From Pseudomonadota bacterium (GTDB lineage Bacteria > Pseudomonadota > Alphaproteobacteria > JACQOE01), in contig JACQOE010000049.1 of NCBI GenBank assembly GCA_016202695.1, forward strand, positions 1 to 40,582: a stretch of DNA of 40,582 nucleotides. The letters are read 5' to 3'. The notes under the pieces are model-generated. The model worked only from the letters and a program-made list of their open reading frames with translations, ran no database searches and was not told the origin of the DNA. Every line of letters begins with the position of its first letter. Positions within the stretch are counted from its first letter, which is position 1. Below are positions 15,990-23,816 of this stretch, piece after piece. The position numbers were made by a program, and so were the translations under genes.

Positions 15990-16484
15990 ATGCGCCTCCT
16001 GCTCCTCGTCGCGCTCATCAGCTTGCCCGTGGCCGAAATCGCGCTCTTCGTCGAGGTCGGCGGCCGCATCGGCCTGTGGCCCACGCTTGCCGTAATCGTC
16101 GTCACCGGGTTAGCGGGGCTCTGGCTGCTCAGGGCTCAGGGGCTCGCCGTGCTCAGGCGGGCGCGCGAGTCGCTGGAGCGGGGCGAGATGCCGCTCGCCG
16201 AGGTCTTCGACGGCGCCTGCCTGCTGGTCGCCGGGGCGTTGCTGTTCACGCCTGGCTTCCTCACCGATGCGATTGGCCTCGCCCTCCTCGTCCCGGCGGT
16301 GCGGCGGTTCCTGCGCCGGCTCCTCCGGCGCTATGCGCTCAAGGGCCTCCACCTGGAGCCGCCAGCAGGTGCTCCGCCGCCCGGCGGCACGGTGATCGAG
16401 GCCGAGTACGAGGTGGTCGACGTGGGCGGCGCGCCGGGGCCGGACGCCGGGCGCCGCGACGGGCGGAGCGGGGGCCGGCTATGA
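15990..16484 (+). CDS. fxsA: FxsA family membrane protein
   Basis: 164 residues. Hydrophobic helices at about 1-20, 28-48 and 75-100, with the family motifs LPVAEIALFVEVGGRIGLWPTL, VTGLAGLWLLRAQGL and LLFTPGFLTDAIGLALLVP. The tail is soluble and Gly/Arg-rich. FxsA is an inner-membrane protein; in E. coli extra copies spare F-factor exclusion of phage T7. It overlaps the next gene by four bases (ATGA). Confidence 0.95.
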   Translation: MRLLLLVALISLPVAEIALFVEVGGRIGLWPTLAVIVVTGLAGLWLLRAQGLAVLRRARESLERGEMPLAEVFDGACLLVAGALLFTPGFLTDAIGLALLVPAVRRFLRRLLRRYALKGLHLEPPAGAPPPGGTVIEAEYEVVDVGGAPGPDAGRRDGRSGGRL

Positions 16485-17035
16485 TCCTTCTCCGCCACGG
16501 CCAGTCCGAGTTCAACGTCGTCTTCGGCCAAACTCGTAAGGACCCGGGCATCAAGGACCCGCCGCTCACCGTCGAGGGCGAACGCCAGGCGCGGGCCGCC
16601 GCCGAGGCCCTCGCCGGCCGCCGGATCGATGTCCTCGTCGCCAGCCCCTATACGCGGGCGTTGCAGACCGCCGATATCCTTCGCCGCGCGCTCGCACTCG
16701 AGGTCCGGATCGAGCCCCTGGTGCGCGAGCGTGCGGCCTTCACCTGCGACATCGGGACGCCCGCCTCCGAGCTGGGGCGCCTTTGGCCCGTTTTCGACTT
16801 CAGCCACCTCGACGAGACGTGGTGGTCGGAAGAGGAGGAGACGCCCGAGCTGCTGCTCGGCCGCTGCCGCCGCTTCGCCGCGCACGCGGCGGCGCTGGAG
16901 CACTGGCACCGGCTGCTCATCGTCACCCACTGGGGCTTCATCCGCGGCCTCACCGGCCGGCGAGTCGCCAACGGCGAGTTGGTTCCCTACGATCCGACGG
17001 TCGGCGTCGTTGTGCCCGCCCCCGATCCGTGGTAG
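16481..17035 (+). CDS. Histidine phosphatase family protein (PGM-like)
   Basis: 184 residues from ATG 16481. The phosphohistidine motif is ILLRHGQSEFN at residues 2-12, with LTVEGERQARAAAEAL, ASPYTRALQTADIL and the second catalytic His in LLIVTHWGFIRGLTG. This fold covers phosphoglycerate mutases and varied phosphatases; the short length and lack of mutase insertions favour a phosphatase. Between fxsA and secB it is an addition to the usual pair. Substrate unknown. Confidence 0.93.
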   Translation: MILLRHGQSEFNVVFGQTRKDPGIKDPPLTVEGERQARAAAEALAGRRIDVLVASPYTRALQTADILRRALALEVRIEPLVRERAAFTCDIGTPASELGRLWPVFDFSHLDETWWSEEEETPELLLGRCRRFAAHAAALEHWHRLLIVTHWGFIRGLTGRRVANGELVPYDPTVGVVVPAPDPW

Positions 17036-17067
17036 GCGTCGCGCGCGAGACGCCGAGGAGCCCGACC

Positions 17068-17592
17068 ATGGCCGAAACCCCGCAAGCCCCGCCGGGCGCC
17101 CAGCCGCCCGCCGGCCAGCCCGCACCTCTGACGATCAACCTGCAATACGTGAAGGATCTGTCCTTCGAGGTGCCGGGGGCGCCCGAGATCTTCACCCGGC
17201 TCAAGGAACCGCCCGAGATCACGGTCAACGTCGACGTGCAGGCTCGCCGTCTTGGCGAGACCGTCTACGAGGTCATGCTCAACGTCGCCACGACCGGCAA
17301 GATCAGGCAGGAGACCGCCTTCGTCGCCGAGCTTTCCTATGGCGGCGTCTTCACCCTCAACAACATTCCGCCCGAGCACACCGAGCTGGTGGTGCTGGTC
17401 GAGTGCCCGCGGCTCCTGTTCCCCTTCGCGCGCCACCTCGTCGCCAACGCCACCCGCGACGGCGGTTTCCCGCCGCTGATGATCTCGCCCATCGACTTCC
17501 TCGCCATGTACGCGCGCCGCAAGGCCGAGACGGCGAAGGAACGGGGGACGACAGAGAAAGCCCAGCCGCCGGCCAGCGGGGCGGCGACCTGA
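17068..17592 (+). CDS. secB: Protein-export chaperone SecB
   Basis: 174 residues from ATG 17068. SecB is a cytoplasmic tetramer that keeps preproteins unfolded and hands them to SecA. Clear motifs: LTINLQYVKDLSFEVPGAPEIF, ITVNVDVQARRLGETVYEVML, TAFVAELSYGGVFTL, LVECPRLLFPFARHLVANATRDGGFPPLMISPIDFLAMY. The N-terminus is Pro/Ala-rich and the tail polar. It is convergent with dnaQ, 18 bp away. Confidence 0.98.
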   Translation: MAETPQAPPGAQPPAGQPAPLTINLQYVKDLSFEVPGAPEIFTRLKEPPEITVNVDVQARRLGETVYEVMLNVATTGKIRQETAFVAELSYGGVFTLNNIPPEHTELVVLVECPRLLFPFARHLVANATRDGGFPPLMISPIDFLAMYARRKAETAKERGTTEKAQPPASGAAT

Positions 17593-17610
17593 CCCCGTCT
17601 CGCGGGACGA

Positions 17611-18285
17611 TCACGCCAGCCAGATCGGGTTCTTCAACCGGGCGAGGAACGCCCGATGGCGAGCGATCTCGTCTTCACTCGGGGCGTGCGGGCGTGGCCG
17701 GCGGACCTTTCCCGGCGCGGCCGCGCTCGCCAGCGCCGCCGCCGTATCGCCGACGACGAGATCGAGACCGGGCTGGCGACCGCCGATCAGCTCGAGGTAG
17801 ACCTCGGCCAGAAGCTCGGCATCCCGCAGTGCGCCGTGCTTGTCGCGGGCAGAGTTGTCGATGCCGAACCGCCGGCAGAGCGCATCGAGACTGGCGGTGG
17901 CGCCGGGAAACCGCCGGCGCGCCAGCTCGACGGTGTCGACCACCTCGGCCGCCTCGAGCAAGCCGCGCTCGATCCGCGCCAGCTCGGCGTTGATGAAACG
18001 AAGGTCGAAGGCGGCATTGTGGATCACCAGCCTCGCCCCCTGAACGAACTCGGCAAGCCGATCGGCGACCTCGGCAAAGCGTGGCTTGCTCCTCAGCATC
18101 TCGGCGGTGATGCCATGGATGCGCACCACCTCCTCGGGCACCTCACGCTCGGGGTTCAGGTACTCGTGAAAGACGCGGCCCGTCGGCAGATGATCGAGAA
18201 GCTCGAGGCAGCCGATCTCGATCACCCGGTGGCCGGCCTCGGGGTTTAGGCCGGTGGTCTCGGTATCGAGGACGACTTCGCGCAT
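17611..18285 (-). CDS. dnaQ: DNA polymerase III epsilon subunit (3'-5' exonuclease)
   Basis: 224 residues from ATG 18285. The DEDDh exonuclease motifs are seen: ExoI VVLDTETTGLNP, GHRVIEIG, RIHGITAEML, ExoII LVIHNAAFDLRFINAEL and ExoIII KHGALRDAELLAEVYLEL. The C-terminal segment that binds the polymerase alpha subunit is present. This is the proofreading subunit of the replicase. Its ATG overlaps the coaE stop (TGATG). Confidence 0.97.
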   Translation of the reverse strand: MREVVLDTETTGLNPEAGHRVIEIGCLELLDHLPTGRVFHEYLNPEREVPEEVVRIHGITAEMLRSKPRFAEVADRLAEFVQGARLVIHNAAFDLRFINAELARIERGLLEAAEVVDTVELARRRFPGATASLDALCRRFGIDNSARDKHGALRDAELLAEVYLELIGGRQPGLDLVVGDTAAALASAAAPGKVRRPRPHAPSEDEIARHRAFLARLKNPIWLA

Positions 18286-18971
18286 CAGAACATCCGATCG
18301 TCGGCCGCGGCCCCAACCCCCGGCCCCGCTCGCCGAAGGGGACGCCACCGAGACGGCCGGCGACGGCCGGGCCGCGCCCGCAGCCGCCTGACAATGCGGA
18401 CGAGCTGGCGGAGCGTCAAGCGCCGTCGCAGGCCCGTGAGTACGACGACGTCCGCCCGCCGGCGCTTTTCGGCGTCCGTCATCTGCGCGCCGAGGATGCT
18501 GGCGAGACGCCCCTCGCTCATGCCCGTCCGGCCGAGGACGCGCTGGCGCTGCAGAAAGGCCGGCGCGCTCACCACCGCGACGAGGTCGCAATCCCGCTCG
18601 CCGCCGGTCTCGAAAAGCAGCGGCACGTCGAGCACCACCAGCCGCACCCGGTTCCGCGCCATGCGGGAGAGGAAGCGCGCCTCCGCGGCCCGGACGAGCG
18701 GATGCAGGAGGGCTTCGAGGCGCCTGAGCGCCGTCCTGTCGGCGAAGACACGCCGGCCCAAGGCCGTGCGGTCGATGTAGGTGGCGCCATCCTCACTCGC
18801 GCGCGCGTCGGGAAACGCCGCCCCGACCGCCTCCACCGCGGCACCGCCGGGGCCGATGAGGCGGTGCACGGCGGCATCGGCGTCGTGGACCGGTACGCCA
18901 AGGCGCCGAAGCATCAGCGCCGCCGTCGACTTGCCCATGCCGATCGAGCCGGTGAGGCCGAGGATCAGCAT
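18285..18971 (-). CDS. coaE: Dephospho-CoA kinase
   Basis: 228 residues from ATG 18971. CoaE makes CoA from dephospho-CoA and ATP. The P-loop GLTGSIGMGKS is at residues 5-15, with VPVHDADAAVHRL, LLHPLVRAAEARFL and VVLDVPLLFETGGERDCD, typical of the family. The last 50 residues are unusually Arg-rich (RRLRARPGRRRPSRWRPLRR) where relatives are shorter. It lies 7 bp after aroE. Confidence 0.95.
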   Translation of the reverse strand: MLILGLTGSIGMGKSTAALMLRRLGVPVHDADAAVHRLIGPGGAAVEAVGAAFPDARASEDGATYIDRTALGRRVFADRTALRRLEALLHPLVRAAEARFLSRMARNRVRLVVLDVPLLFETGGERDCDLVAVVSAPAFLQRQRVLGRTGMSEGRLASILGAQMTDAEKRRRADVVVLTGLRRRLTLRQLVRIVRRLRARPGRRRPSRWRPLRRAGPGVGAAADDRMF

Positions 18972-18978
18972 CTGCCCC

Positions 18979-19845
18979 TCAAGCGCCGAGGTCGGCAAGG
19001 ATGAAGTCGCGCAAGCCTTGATCCACCTCCGGGTCGCGGCCGAACCACGCCCGGAACCCCGGCCGTGCCTGATGCAGCAACATCCCGAGCCCGTCGACGA
19101 CGGGGTAGCCCCGGGCACGGGCGGCGGTAAGGAGCGGCGTCTCCAGCGGCACATAGACGATGTCGTTGACCACCGCTGTCCGCGGGAGCGCCGCAAGGTC
19201 GATCGCCAGCGGCGGCTGGCCGACCATGCCGAGAGTGGTCGTGTTGACGAGAAGCGCAGCGCCTTCCAGCGCTTTGGCTCGATGCTCCCAGTCGACCGCC
19301 TCGAGTCGTCCGTCAAGGACGCGAATTAGCTCGTCGGCCCGTGCTCGCGTTCGGTTGACGATGCGAACGAGCGGTACGCCGGAATCGAGGAGCGCCGCGG
19401 CGATCGCGCGCGCCGCCCCCCCGGCCCCGAGCAGTACCGCCGCTCCGGCTCCCGCACGCCAGCTCGGGGCCCGCTCGCGCAAGTTCTCGAGGAAGCCGTA
19501 CCCGTCGGTATTGTTGCCGATGACGCGACCATCGCTCCCAATAACCACCGTGTTGACGGCGCCGATGCGCAATACGGTTGGGTTACATTCGTCAACAAGA
19601 CCGGCAACCGTCTCCTTGTGCGGTACGGTGACGTTTACGCCAGCGAAGCCAAGCTTAGATAGTGCAGACAGCGCCGCCGCCAGATTTTCTGGACGCACGG
19701 CGAGCGGGACATAAGCGCCGTCGATCTCGTACTTGGCCAGCCAATAGCCATGAAGGCGCGGCGAGCGCGAATGGGCGACCGGCCACCCCATCACCCCGGC
19801 GACCCGTGCCTTGCCGGAGAGAACCCGAACTGTTTTCATGCTCAT
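18979..19845 (-). CDS. aroE: Shikimate dehydrogenase
   Basis: 288 residues. AroE reduces 3-dehydroshikimate with NADPH. Substrate-site motifs: VMGWPVAHSRSPRLHGYWL, GVNVTVPHKE with the catalytic Lys, IGAVNTVV and NNTDGYGFL with the catalytic Asp; the NADP fold begins VLLGAGGAARAIAAALL, with NRTR following; the end is GLGMLLHQARPGFRAWFG. Four-base overlap with maf. GC falls through this gene toward the origin. Confidence 0.97.
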   Translation of the reverse strand: MSMKTVRVLSGKARVAGVMGWPVAHSRSPRLHGYWLAKYEIDGAYVPLAVRPENLAAALSALSKLGFAGVNVTVPHKETVAGLVDECNPTVLRIGAVNTVVIGSDGRVIGNNTDGYGFLENLRERAPSWRAGAGAAVLLGAGGAARAIAAALLDSGVPLVRIVNRTRARADELIRVLDGRLEAVDWEHRAKALEGAALLVNTTTLGMVGQPPLAIDLAALPRTAVVNDIVYVPLETPLLTAARARGYPVVDGLGMLLHQARPGFRAWFGRDPEVDQGLRDFILADLGA

Positions 19846-20525
19846 CGCGACACTGCTCCATGGACGCGAAGAAACTCCAGAAGCGGAAGTAAGGGGAGAC
19901 CGAGAATCGCGAAGTAATCTCCTTCGATTTGGGCAAAGAGCTGTACTCCTAGCCCCTCGAGCCGATAGACCCCAACCGACCGAAGCGCGTCTTTGCCGCT
20001 GTCCTCAAGATAGTGCTCGCGGAAAGCATCGCTAAAGTCGCGCATACGAAGGCGCGAGCGTTCGACGTGGTGCCAGATACAAATACCGTCTTGCAGGACT
20101 GAAACCGCCGTTACCAGCTCGTGCCAACGGCCGCGAAGATGATTGAGTTGAGTACGAGCATTAACAAGGTTGGGCGGTTTAGCGAACCAGACTCCCTCAC
20201 AGTCGAGAATCTGATCGGCACCGATGATGAACGGAGATGCTTGTGCGATCTCTCGATATTGAGGAGGAACCATTTCATGCGCGAGACAATTCGATACCTG
20301 ACGTGCTTTCGCTTCGGCAAGCACGACTGCAGCATCCGTTGAACCGATGCCATCGGCCTGTAACGAGCGCCTAAGCTCACTCTCATCGACCTCCGGAGTA
20401 ATGATTCGGAACGAGACGCCAGCGGCAGAGAGCAGTTGGCGGCGCGCATTGCTTCCTGAGGCAAGCACGAGCAATGGAACGTTTGGCACGATACGTTGGT
20501 TCGTGCTTAGCCAACTGTCAGTCAT
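19842..20525 (-). CDS. maf: Maf family nucleotide pyrophosphatase
   Basis: 227 residues. Maf proteins hydrolyse non-canonical or modified nucleoside triphosphates. LLVLASGSNARRQLLSAAGV is the N-terminal signature; PEVDESEL, the catalytic region FIIGADQILDCEGVWFAKP, and GRWHELVTAVSV follow, ending with SVGVYRLEGLGVQLFAQIEGDYFAILGLPLLPLLEFL. GADQ is close to the YceF/YhdE variants, so exact substrate is open. It is the first gene left of the predicted origin, reading away from it, and uses many AT-ending codons. Confidence 0.93.
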   Translation of the reverse strand: MTDSWLSTNQRIVPNVPLLVLASGSNARRQLLSAAGVSFRIITPEVDESELRRSLQADGIGSTDAAVVLAEAKARQVSNCLAHEMVPPQYREIAQASPFIIGADQILDCEGVWFAKPPNLVNARTQLNHLRGRWHELVTAVSVLQDGICIWHHVERSRLRMRDFSDAFREHYLEDSGKDALRSVGVYRLEGLGVQLFAQIEGDYFAILGLPLLPLLEFLRVHGAVSR

Positions 20526-20983
20526 GATTCCACCTTCAAGCCGATATAACTTAACGGACCTAATATTCTACCGGCCAACCTTAGGAGAACTCTTGAATCA
20601 CGAGGATAAGCAGGTACCAAATAAAAACATCGTTGAACCATTCCCACTGTCCTTGAGACCATCCATTTTGCCATCACAAGCCACGACCGCCTTCCACATC
20701 GTGTGAATGATGGGTAAGAGTCGTTGCCCCAAGGTCCTCAATCCCCATATTCCTTAGAATCAGCAATCCTCTATCAACTCTTTGCATCCCTAGAGATATC
20801 GAGAATCACCACCTTCATATCCCTCGCCAATCAAGAATGCATCTCAACCCTCTCTCCTGTTGTGCACAATCCGCCAGCTTTCGCCAATCCCCGATTCTCA
20901 TGTATCCAACTACCTCTTCATCATATCTTATCTCTACATATTGGTTTAATTGAATTCCAGCTAGCAATATTCGAAAGACGCAG
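20526..20983. other. oriC: Predicted chromosomal replication origin (oriC) between maf and hemE
   Basis: This 458-bp gap holds no gene I can support. It separates maf-aroE-coaE-dnaQ-secB from hemE-hemH-hemJ-rho-mnmE-mnmG-rsmG-parAB, the same layout that flanks Cori of Caulobacter. It is AT-rich against a 65-70 percent GC background, and the plus strand from 20740 to 20940 is nearly G-free. DnaA-box-like sites: TTGTGCACA on both strands at 20860-20869, TCATTCACA on the minus strand at 20710-20702 and TTATCCTCG on the minus strand at 20609-20601. AT-rich runs at 20615-20630 and 20925-20970 could unwind. A weak hemE promoter may be TTGGTT (20941) and CAATAT (20965). Confidence 0.75.
20860..20869. 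other. Palindromic DnaA-box-like site TTGTGCACAA
   Basis: TTGTGCACA reads on both strands and differs from the DnaA box TTATNCACA at one position. It is the best DnaA site I see in the maf-hemE gap. The palindrome could also bind another dimeric factor. Confidence 0.45.
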
Positions 20984-22048
20984 ATGCTTGAGAAAGAAAT
21001 GCGAGAGATTGGAAAGCCTTTGCTTGATGGGATTCGGACGGGTGGTAGATTGCCACCGCCAATTTGGCTTATGCGGCAGGCAGGACGGTATCTGCCGGAA
21101 TATCGGGAGCTTCGCAAGCGGGCGCGGGATTTCCTTACTTTCTGCTACACGCCTGAGCTTGCGGTCGAGGCGACACTGCAGCCGGTTCGGCGTTTCGGGC
21201 TCGATGCGGCGATCGTCTTCTCTGACATCTTGGTGGTTCCAGACGCACTTGGTTGGGCTGTCGAGTTTGTAAGTGGTGAGGGTCCGGTGGTTGAGCGACT
21301 CGAGATGACATCGGGGTTGCCGATGTTTGACTCGACTGACTTTCGTATGCACCTTGAGCCGGTCTTTGAAACAGTACGTCAGGTGCGCCGTGCGGTTGCG
21401 CCTAGGGTCACGGTGATCGGATTCGCGGGGGCGCCGTGGACGGTTGCGACCTATATGATCGAGGGTGGATCGAGTCGCACGTTCGCTTCCGTCAAAGCAT
21501 GGGCATTCGGAGAGCCGGAATCGTTCGATAAGGTAATCGCCCTCTTGACCGAGGCAACGGTGGTTCATCTCATGGGTCAGATCGAAGCCGGCGCCGAGGC
21601 GGTTCAACTCTTCGATAGCTGGGCAGGTGTCATTCCAGAAGCCGAGTTTAGACGTTGGGTCATCGCGCCAACGCGAGTGGTTGTCGAACGAATCAGGCAG
21701 GCGTATCCCGAGGTTCCAGTGATTGGTTTTCCACGCGCGGCTGGCGTTCTCTATAAAGCCTATGTCGAGGAGACGGGTGTCGATGCCGTTGGACTCGATT
21801 CCTCGATTCCGAGCGACTGGGCGGCGAGAGATCTCCAAACGCGGGTTGCAGTTCAGGGCAATCTCGATCCCTGCCTTCTCCTGGTCGGTGGTGAGGTAAT
21901 GCGGCGGGCTGCAATGGCGATCATCCGTACACTCGGCAGTGGCCGCTTCGTCTTCAACCTTGGGCATGGCATCCTGCCCGAAACCCCGCTGGCAAACGTA
22001 GTGGAGCTAGTCGACACCGTGCACGCTGCCATGAGTGCGGAAGGTTAG
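20984..22048 (+). CDS. hemE: Uroporphyrinogen decarboxylase
   Basis: 354 residues. HemE removes four carboxyl groups from uroporphyrinogen III to give coproporphyrinogen III in heme synthesis. PPPIWLMRQAGRYLPEYRELR is the family signature, then AIVFSDILVVPDALGW, GFAGAPWTVATYMIEGG, QLFDSWAGVI, VIGFPRAAGVLY, VQGNLDPCLLL and FVFNLGHGILPETP. ATG 20984 has little ribosome site; ATG 20999 would have a purine run before it. First gene right of the predicted origin, as in Caulobacter, and notably AT-richer in codon use than most of the window. Confidence 0.98.
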   Translation: MLEKEMREIGKPLLDGIRTGGRLPPPIWLMRQAGRYLPEYRELRKRARDFLTFCYTPELAVEATLQPVRRFGLDAAIVFSDILVVPDALGWAVEFVSGEGPVVERLEMTSGLPMFDSTDFRMHLEPVFETVRQVRRAVAPRVTVIGFAGAPWTVATYMIEGGSSRTFASVKAWAFGEPESFDKVIALLTEATVVHLMGQIEAGAEAVQLFDSWAGVIPEAEFRRWVIAPTRVVVERIRQAYPEVPVIGFPRAAGVLYKAYVEETGVDAVGLDSSIPSDWAARDLQTRVAVQGNLDPCLLLVGGEVMRRAAMAIIRTLGSGRFVFNLGHGILPETPLANVVELVDTVHAAMSAEG

Positions 22049-22058
22049 CGAGGCGGTC

Positions 22059-23126
22059 ATGGACCGAGCTAGGTCGAAGATCGCGATCGTTCTTTTCAAC
22101 CTCGGCGGACCGGATCGGCCGGAGGCCATAAAACCATTTCTTTTCAATCTGTTCTGCGATCCTGCAATCATTCGTGCGCCAACTCCGATCCGCTGGCTGA
22201 TCGCCAAACTGATCTCGACCCGGCGGACGTCGGTCGCAACCGCGATCTATCGCGAGATTGGAGGCGCTTCTCCGCTTCTCGAACTCACCCGCCAGCAGGC
22301 TAGTGCGCTCGAGGTTGCGCTCGCCGAGGAAGGCGAAGTGCGCGTTTTCATCGCCATGCGCTACTGGCATCCGCTGAGTGAGGAGACGGCCGCAAGGGTG
22401 AAGGAGTTCGCTCCCGACGAGGTAATCCTGTTGCCGCTCTATCCCCAGTTCTCGACGACGACAACCGGCTCGTCGCTCAAGGAATGGACACGCGCCGCTC
22501 GCCGGGTGGGGCTCGACGCTCCGAGTAAGGCGCTCTGCTGCTACGGAGCGGACGAGAGCTTCGCCGGGGCGATGGCGGCGCTGGTCCGGCGCTCCTTCGA
22601 CGAAGCGCTGGCGGCGTCAGGGCGGAAACCGCGGCTCCTCTTCTCGGCGCACGGGCTGCCCGAGTCGATCGTCAAGGCCGGCGATCCCTATCAGTGGCAG
22701 GTGGAGCGGACGGTGGCGGAAGTCGTCCGGCACCTCGGCGTTGATGGCCTCGACGTGGTGATCTGCTACCAGAGCCGGGTCACTCCCCAGACATGGATCG
22801 GCCCCGACACCGAGAAGGAAGTCGAGCGCGCGGGCCACGAGCGGGTACCGATCGTGCTAGTGCCGGTCGCCTTCGTCTCGGAGCATTCCGAAACCCTGGT
22901 CGAGCTCGACATCGAGTATCGGCGGGTGGCGGAGCGGGCCGGGGTTCCCGGCTTCTGGCGGGTGCCCACGTTGCAGTCCGACCCGGCGTTCATCGCCGCG
23001 CTCGCCGCGCTGGTGCGCCGCGTGCGGGCGCGTGGGGCCGCGCTTTCCTCCCACGGCGGCGCGCGACGCTGCCCGAAGGGGTTCGGTGATTGCCCCCATG
23101 TCCGCGCCGCAGGCGAAACGGCCTGA
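22059..23126 (+). CDS. hemH: Ferrochelatase
   Basis: 355 residues from ATG 22059, with GAGGCGG before it. HemH inserts iron into protoporphyrin IX. Motifs: IVLFNLGGPDRPEAIKPFLFNLF, MRYWHP, LLPLYPQFSTTTTGSSL, LFSAHGLPESIVKAGDPY with the catalytic His, CYQSRVTPQTWIGPDTE and VAFVSEHSETLVELDIEY. The C-terminus ends RRCPKGFGDCPHVRAAGE; extra Cys here may point to a [2Fe-2S] cluster as known in some alphaproteobacterial ferrochelatases. GC rises from low to high midway through the gene. Confidence 0.97.
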   Translation: MDRARSKIAIVLFNLGGPDRPEAIKPFLFNLFCDPAIIRAPTPIRWLIAKLISTRRTSVATAIYREIGGASPLLELTRQQASALEVALAEEGEVRVFIAMRYWHPLSEETAARVKEFAPDEVILLPLYPQFSTTTTGSSLKEWTRAARRVGLDAPSKALCCYGADESFAGAMAALVRRSFDEALAASGRKPRLLFSAHGLPESIVKAGDPYQWQVERTVAEVVRHLGVDGLDVVICYQSRVTPQTWIGPDTEKEVERAGHERVPIVLVPVAFVSEHSETLVELDIEYRRVAERAGVPGFWRVPTLQSDPAFIAALAALVRRVRARGAALSSHGGARRCPKGFGDCPHVRAAGETA

Positions 23127-23140
23127 GGAGAAAAGCGCCA

Positions 23141-23605
23141 ATGGCGGCCGTGCTCGATGTCCTGGCCGGGTGGTATCCCTGGATCAAGGCGCTGCACGTG
23201 ATCAGCGTCATCGCCTGGATGGCGGGGCTCTTCTATCTGCCGCGGCTGTTCGTCTATCACTGCCGTGCGCAGCCAGGCTCGGAGATGTCGGAGACCTTCA
23301 AGGTCATGGAACGGCGGCTTCTGCGCGCGATCATGAACCCGGCCAGCATCGCCGCCTGGGTCTTCGGCTTAGGTTTGATCCTGACGCCTGGCATCGTCGA
23401 CTGGACGCTCCGCTGGTGGCAGGTCAAGGTCGCGGCGGCGCTGCTGCTGACCTATTACCATCACCTCCTGGCGCGCTGGCGAAAGGACTTCGCCGCCGAC
23501 CGGAACCCCCGGCCGGAGAAATTCTACCGGGCGATGAACGAGGCGCCGACGGTGCTGATGATCGTGATCGTAATCATGGTCATCGTCCGGCCATTACAGG
23601 GATAA
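23141..23605 (+). CDS. hemJ: Protoporphyrinogen oxidase HemJ
   Basis: 154 residues from ATG 23141, GAGGAG 11 bases upstream. HemJ oxidises protoporphyrinogen IX in the inner membrane and binds heme b. Four membrane helices with [30 protein letters not shown] (conserved His), [21 protein letters not shown] and [19 protein letters not shown] are as in the family, as is FRAMNEAPT (here YRAMNEAPT). It follows hemH by 14 bp, completing hemE-hemH-hemJ. Confidence 0.96.
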   Translation: MAAVLDVLAGWYPWIKALHVISVIAWMAGLFYLPRLFVYHCRAQPGSEMSETFKVMERRLLRAIMNPASIAAWVFGLGLILTPGIVDWTLRWWQVKVAAALLLTYYHHLLARWRKDFAADRNPRPEKFYRAMNEAPTVLMIVIVIMVIVRPLQG

Positions 23606-23625
23606 ACCGGGCCGGGAATCTTCGT

Positions 23626-23654
23626 TTGACTCGCAAAGGGGCGTCCGATACGCT
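23626..23654 (+). promoter_or_regulatory. rho: Promoter of rho
   Basis: TTGACT (23626-23631), 17 bases, then TACGCT (23649-23654). Transcription would begin near 23661, giving a leader of about 155 bases before the rho ATG. Confidence 0.5.
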
Positions 23655-23671
23655 CCGCGGAAGATACGTCT

Positions 23672-23686
23672 CCCGCCTCCGGCGGG
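23672..23686 (+). terminator. Hairpin in the rho leader (possible attenuator)
   Basis: CCCGCC (23672-23677), loop TCC, GGCGGG (23681-23686), followed by GCGTTTCCCCC. The T run is short, so it is a weak terminator at best. rho is autoregulated by leader termination in E. coli, which makes the position suggestive. Confidence 0.35.
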
Positions 23687-23816
23687 GCGTTTCCCCCGCA
23701 CAGCGTGTCGGTCGTTCAGAGGTAGACGAAGGGGCCCGTTGGCAGGGCTTCCTACGCGGCACGACCCGCCAGTTGAAACGCTCCCCCGCCCAGGCCAGTT
23801 TTCCCGACAAACCGCC

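Noticed and set aside
20545-20570. CtrA-like site in the origin (TTAA then TAAT)
   Set aside because: Spacing and second half do not fit TTAA-N7-TTAA; only a chance half-site.
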